Of a DNA stretch of 64,000 nt, positions 61,545 to 64,000 are shown piece after piece. Numbering within the stretch: the first letter of the stretch is position 1; every line of letters starts with the position of its first letter. Origin of the DNA: Seminibacterium arietis (GTDB lineage: Bacteria > Pseudomonadota > Gammaproteobacteria > Enterobacterales > Pasteurellaceae); assembly GCF_042675725.1 (NCBI RefSeq), contig NZ_JBHTJN010000001.1:140716-204715 (forward strand). Direction: 5' to 3'. The notes below the pieces were generated by a model. That model saw only the letters and a program-made list of their open reading frames with translations. It did not search any database and was not told where the DNA came from. The translations under genes and the position numbers were made by a program.

Positions 61545-62436
61545 ATATATAATTAGGTAACTCTAATAAACAACTAAAAATATGACCATGCAATCTACTT
61601 GTAATAATCAGATCATATTTCAAAAAAATATATTGCATTCGCTTGATAATATCTAAAGTTCGACAATACCACATATCATTTACTTTATTTTTCAAATAAG
61701 AACAATTTAATATATTTGCAATCTTTGCCAAACGACTACAAAACAATTCATATTTAATATCTTGTAAAGTTAAAAGGTCTTCCCAATCTTTTATATTAGT
61801 TAAATCTGATAATCTATTCTTTATCTGGGTTTCTATATGGCTTGATTCAATATCTTTTCTTAAAAAGTAAAGAGTATCCATTTGACTTTTTAAATTATTT
61901 TCTATCTTTGTTGATAACTCTCCATACAATTGATGAGCCATATCAGGCGATAAAAAAACGTTATTAGAAAATTTTTGTTTCATAAGCTGAAATGTAATTG
62001 TGTCACGTGCAAAAAGATAACAATATTGATGAGAAGAAAAAACAGAGGCAGATCTTTCCATTTCTTTTGAATTAGAAAAATAAGCAGTTTGTGGCAGTAT
62101 AATGATTCTGTTGTTTGGAAAATTGGTAACTAAATCTTCTCTTAGCTTTTGAATTGAAGGATAAAGATCCCCAAAGTTTCCTCCCCCATGACACAATAAA
62201 GTAGTATTGGGACGTATGTGTTTTTTTACTTCATTAATGCTAAAACTTTGTAAACAACGCCTTAAACGAATATTTATATTAAAATCTCTAAAAAATTGTT
62301 CTGTCCCAGCATAAATTAATAGATCACCCACATTAAGATGTAGAGGATAATCAAAATAAAATACGTCTGATTTATCAATAATAAAATCAGATATTTTTTC
62401 TAATTCTTTTTTTAAAGAAACCAAAGTATCATTCAT
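61462..62436 (-). CDS. Polysaccharide pyruvyl transferase-like protein
   Basis: A 324-residue protein of the polysaccharide pyruvyl transferase family (WcaK/AmsJ/EpsI group). Marks include DYPLHLNVGDLLIYAGTEQFF near the N-terminus, CHGGGNFGDLYPSIQKLRE, IIILPQTAYFS, FARDTITFQLM, and LIITSRLHGHIFSCLL near the C-terminus. Such enzymes add a pyruvate ketal from phosphoenolpyruvate to a sugar of a surface glycan, giving it a negative charge. It is the first gene of the cluster, divergent from the ElyC-like gene. Confidence 0.85.
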   Translation of the reverse strand: MNDTLVSLKKELEKISDFIIDKSDVFYFDYPLHLNVGDLLIYAGTEQFFRDFNINIRLRRCLQSFSINEVKKHIRPNTTLLCHGGGNFGDLYPSIQKLREDLVTNFPNNRIIILPQTAYFSNSKEMERSASVFSSHQYCYLFARDTITFQLMKQKFSNNVFLSPDMAHQLYGELSTKIENNLKSQMDTLYFLRKDIESSHIETQIKNRLSDLTNIKDWEDLLTLQDIKYELFCSRLAKIANILNCSYLKNKVNDMWYCRTLDIIKRMQYIFLKYDLIITSRLHGHIFSCLLELPNYICDNSYGKNFNYYNQWTKNINFTNKYEL

Positions 62437-62603
62437 AAATCAATCTATAAAATAAGCTCTTTGTTAAAGTGCGGTATTCTAAATCATAATATTATATATA
62501 TTCAATACTATTCATTACTTTACAAAATTTAATAAACAGTATAGAGTACTTTTCACTTTGGACAAGAGGCTGAAATATTAGTTCAAATAAGGTTAATTTA
62601 TCT

Positions 62604-63374
62604 ATGTATTTTTTATCTAAGCTTATTACAGCTATTATTTTACCACCTTTTTGCGTTTTAATATTATGGTTATTTTCTTTATTTTTTAGAACATTAAAGC
62701 TCAAATATATAAGCTATTTTTGTACTAGTTTAGGGATAATTATACTATACATATTCAGTATTCCTTATACTGCACAGAAATTACATGATAGTTTAGTAAT
62801 AGAAAATAAACTAACTATTGAAGATTACAAGAAAGCACAAGCTATTGTAATACTTGGGGGTGGGCTACGTGATAGTGGAGAACTATACTCTTCGATAACT
62901 GTTTCACAAATTCCTTTAGAACGTTTACGATATAGTGCATTTTTATACAAACAAACGAGTCTCCCTATTTTAATTACTGGAGCTAGTCCCAATGGAAATT
63001 CAGAAGCTAAAATTATGTCGAAAGAACTTATCGATTTTTTTAGCATTCCCACTCGCTGGTTAGAAAATAAAGCTCAAACTACTATTCAGAATGCAAAATT
63101 TACACAAGAAATTTTATATAAAGAAAATATTAACACTATTATTCTAGTTACAAATCAATGGCATATGCAAAGAGCTAAATTACTTTTCGAGAAACAAGGA
63201 ATAATTGTTTTACCAGCTAGTGTAGGCTGTGGTCGAATCCCTAATAACTACAAATTAACATTAATGCACTTTATTCCTCAAGCAAGTGCAATGACAGCAA
63301 GCGTACAGGCTATTAAAGAGTGGCTAGGATACTGGAAAGAAAAATACTTATATCATCTATTTCCAAGTAGTTAA
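62604..63374 (+). CDS. elyC: ElyC/YdcF-type membrane protein (DUF218)
   Basis: A 256-residue protein with two N-terminal transmembrane segments (about 7-28 and 36-54). A DUF218 domain follows with AIVILGGGL, GASPNGNSEAKIMSKEL and LVTNQWHMQRAKLLFEKQG. E. coli ElyC is of this type and supports peptidoglycan assembly at low temperature by affecting the lipid carrier. Being next to a polysaccharide cluster, which uses the same lipid carrier, may be relevant. An uptake signal sits in the promoter region. Confidence 0.88.
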   Translation: MYFLSKLITAIILPPFCVLILWLFSLFFRTLKLKYISYFCTSLGIIILYIFSIPYTAQKLHDSLVIENKLTIEDYKKAQAIVILGGGLRDSGELYSSITVSQIPLERLRYSAFLYKQTSLPILITGASPNGNSEAKIMSKELIDFFSIPTRWLENKAQTTIQNAKFTQEILYKENINTIILVTNQWHMQRAKLLFEKQGIIVLPASVGCGRIPNNYKLTLMHFIPQASAMTASVQAIKEWLGYWKEKYLYHLFPSS

Positions 63375-63464
63375 ACTTTTATATTGCAATCCTTTCTTTT
63401 TCACAAGATTGAGATAAAGCGATAGCTGTTTAGATGCAATAAGAAATAAATCATCTTAAAGCTA

Positions 63465-63502
63465 AAAAGACCGTTCCCTTAAATACCTGGAAACTGTCTT
63501 TT
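63465..63502 (+). terminator. Terminator-like hairpin after elyC
   Basis: AAAAGACCGTTCCC (63465-63478) pairs with GGAAACTGTCTTTT (63489-63502) with two mismatches in 14, then TCTAAT. Confidence 0.6.
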
Positions 63503-63550
63503 CTAATAAAAATTTAACGATTTAAATAGAGTACTAACTCATTATCATCA

Positions 63551-63742
63551 CTAAACTTTAGGTTCAGTAGAAATCTCTCTTACCTCAGTATCTGAAGTAA
63601 TTTTTTTTACTGCCTCAATCCCTTTTTGGCAAGCTTGTTTACTAGAATACCCTTCTCCACCAGTGGCAATTATTTGATGATTACCTGCTTTTAAACGCCA
63701 ACGAAACTCATTCCGTGCATCTTTATAAATTTCAAAGTACAT
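63551..63742 (-). CDS. YegP-like protein (UPF0339/DUF1508)
   Basis: A 63-residue single-domain DUF1508 protein: YFEIYKDARNEFRWRLKAGNHQIIATGGEGYSSKQACQKGIEAVK. E. coli YegP has two such domains; single-domain forms are common in Pasteurellaceae. Its function is unknown. GGAGCG precedes the ATG by seven bases. It is monocistronic. Confidence 0.9.
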   Translation of the reverse strand: MYFEIYKDARNEFRWRLKAGNHQIIATGGEGYSSKQACQKGIEAVKKITSDTEVREISTEPKV

Positions 63743-63879
63743 AATAATTCGCTCCTTTTATAATATAATTCCCAAGCACATCGCTTAGGTCTAACAGGAT
63801 ATAAGTAATCAAAAATAAATGCAATAGTAAATTTTATATATAAATAAGTAAAGTAAAGAAAGATATATAAAAAATAAAC

Positions 63880-63913
63880 AACAAAGCCTCGATATTAATA
63901 TCAAGGCTTTGTT
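63880..63913 (-). terminator. Terminator for the gene at the right edge
   Basis: AACAAAGCCT (63880-63889) and AGGCTTTGTT (63904-63913) with GATATTAATATC in the loop. It lies 13 bases past a stop codon on the minus strand. Confidence 0.8.
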
Positions 63914-63926
63914 TTAATTTATTAAT

Positions 63927-64000
63927 TTAATTTGTTTCGTTTTGATTTAATTGATTTGATTCGTTTTGATTGATTGGTTTGTTTGGCTTTGATTTGATTT
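63927..64000 (-). CDS. C-terminal end of an unidentified protein (partial)
   Basis: An open frame on the minus strand enters from the right edge and stops at 63927-63929. It ends KSKPNKPINQNE...NQNETN, a polar tail rich in asparagine, glutamine and lysine. The terminator just beyond supports a gene end. The DNA here is a degenerate repeat of short GATTTG/GTTTTGATT units. The family cannot be named. Other frames stop earlier or give less protein-like sequence. Confidence 0.45.
   Translation of the reverse strand, partial: IKSKPNKPINQNESNQLNQNETN

Larger units (their letters stand above)
2285..62475. repeat. Dispersed DNA uptake signal sequences (Hin type)
   Basis: The 9-mer AAGTGCGGT or its complement occurs about forty times. 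Start positions read by eye: 2285, 4272, 4899, 6008, 6024, 8320, 9712, 10278, 10533, 11616, 12112, 14044, 15006, 18283, 19258, 20627, 21567, 23321, 24972, 25552, 26485, 28652, 28984, 31604, 32467, 40532, 40615, 41682, 42699, 43195, 44473, 45325, 47011, 48189, 49313, 50028, 50162, 50188, 53007, 54564, 55035, 62467. These sites mark DNA for uptake by competent Pasteurellaceae. Copies lie in coding sequence on both strands and, as inverted pairs, in terminators. None was seen between 32.5 and 40.5 kb or between 55.04 and 62.47 kb. The list may miss a few. Confidence 0.9.

Noticed and set aside
1..64000. Mobile elements, prophage genes or CRISPR arrays
   Set aside because: No transposase, integrase, phage structural gene or regularly spaced repeat was found on either strand.

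Overview
The window is AT-rich chromosomal DNA from a member of the Pasteurellaceae. About forty copies of the Haemophilus influenzae-type DNA uptake signal sequence (AAGTGCGGT or its complement) are scattered through it. Gene content and gene neighbourhoods also match that family: kdsD-kdsC, matP/lonH-fabA, mdh/argR-yfcH, tyrR-ycjF-ycjX next to sapABCDF, sppA/ydjA, mgsA-yccF-yccS, and tRNA-fMet-rimP-nusA-infB. The uptake signal is of the 'Hin' type, which points to the Haemophilus/Pasteurella/Aggregatibacter/Histophilus side of the family. I cannot name the species. No insertion sequence, prophage, rRNA operon or CRISPR array was seen.

Layout. 1-2.3 kb: end of an unidentified gene, a chalcone-isomerase-like exported protein, and Kdo synthesis (kdsC, kdsD). 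2.35-5.8 kb: RNase P RNA, matP, the Lon-like protease gene and fabA. 6-8.6 kb: mdh, argR, yfcH. 8.6-17.7 kb: tyrR, ycjF and ycjX, divergent from the complete sapABCDF importer. 17.7-24.2 kb: a Sel1 protein, topA, sppA, and a ydjA-type nitroreductase. 24.3-30.5 kb: a lipoprotein M16 peptidase with a TonB-dependent receptor (resembling FusA/FusC or YddB/PqqL), divergent from the zinc-free ribosomal proteins rpmE2 and rpmJ2. 30.7 kb: arcA. 31.5-39.2 kb: an unusual operon of a Tat-exported solute-binding protein, a permease, a permease-ATPase fusion, an ATPase, a flavoprotein and an SGNH hydrolase. 39.7-54.9 kb: housekeeping genes (yccT, mgsA, yccF, yccS, smrB, nfsA-like, usg, phnA, ycaO, yhcB, ybhA, infB, nusA, rimP, tRNA-fMet). 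55-62.4 kb: a sugar-kinase-like gene, a small toxin-antitoxin-like cassette, and a six-gene surface polysaccharide cluster with flippase, polymerase and pyruvyl transferase. 62.6-64 kb: an ElyC-like protein, a YegP-like protein, and the C-terminus of a gene running off the end.

The most interesting item is a compact cassette at about 55.97-56.49 kb between two terminator hairpins. It encodes a 22-residue hydrophobic peptide closely resembling the Ibs toxins of E. coli. A near-consensus promoter faces it on the opposite strand, placed as expected for a Sib-type antisense antitoxin RNA. A 60-residue ribbon-helix-helix-like protein follows, and its start codon lies inside that antisense promoter. 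Two perfect tandem 14-bp repeats overlap the toxin promoter. Together these suggest a type I toxin-antitoxin unit with an added protein regulator.

Two stretches lack canonical uptake signals: about 32.5-40.5 kb (the ABC/flavoprotein operon) and 55.0-62.5 kb (the toxin cassette and polysaccharide genes). Both are candidates for comparatively recent acquisition. Functions were assigned by reading translations, motifs and gene order; no database search was run.
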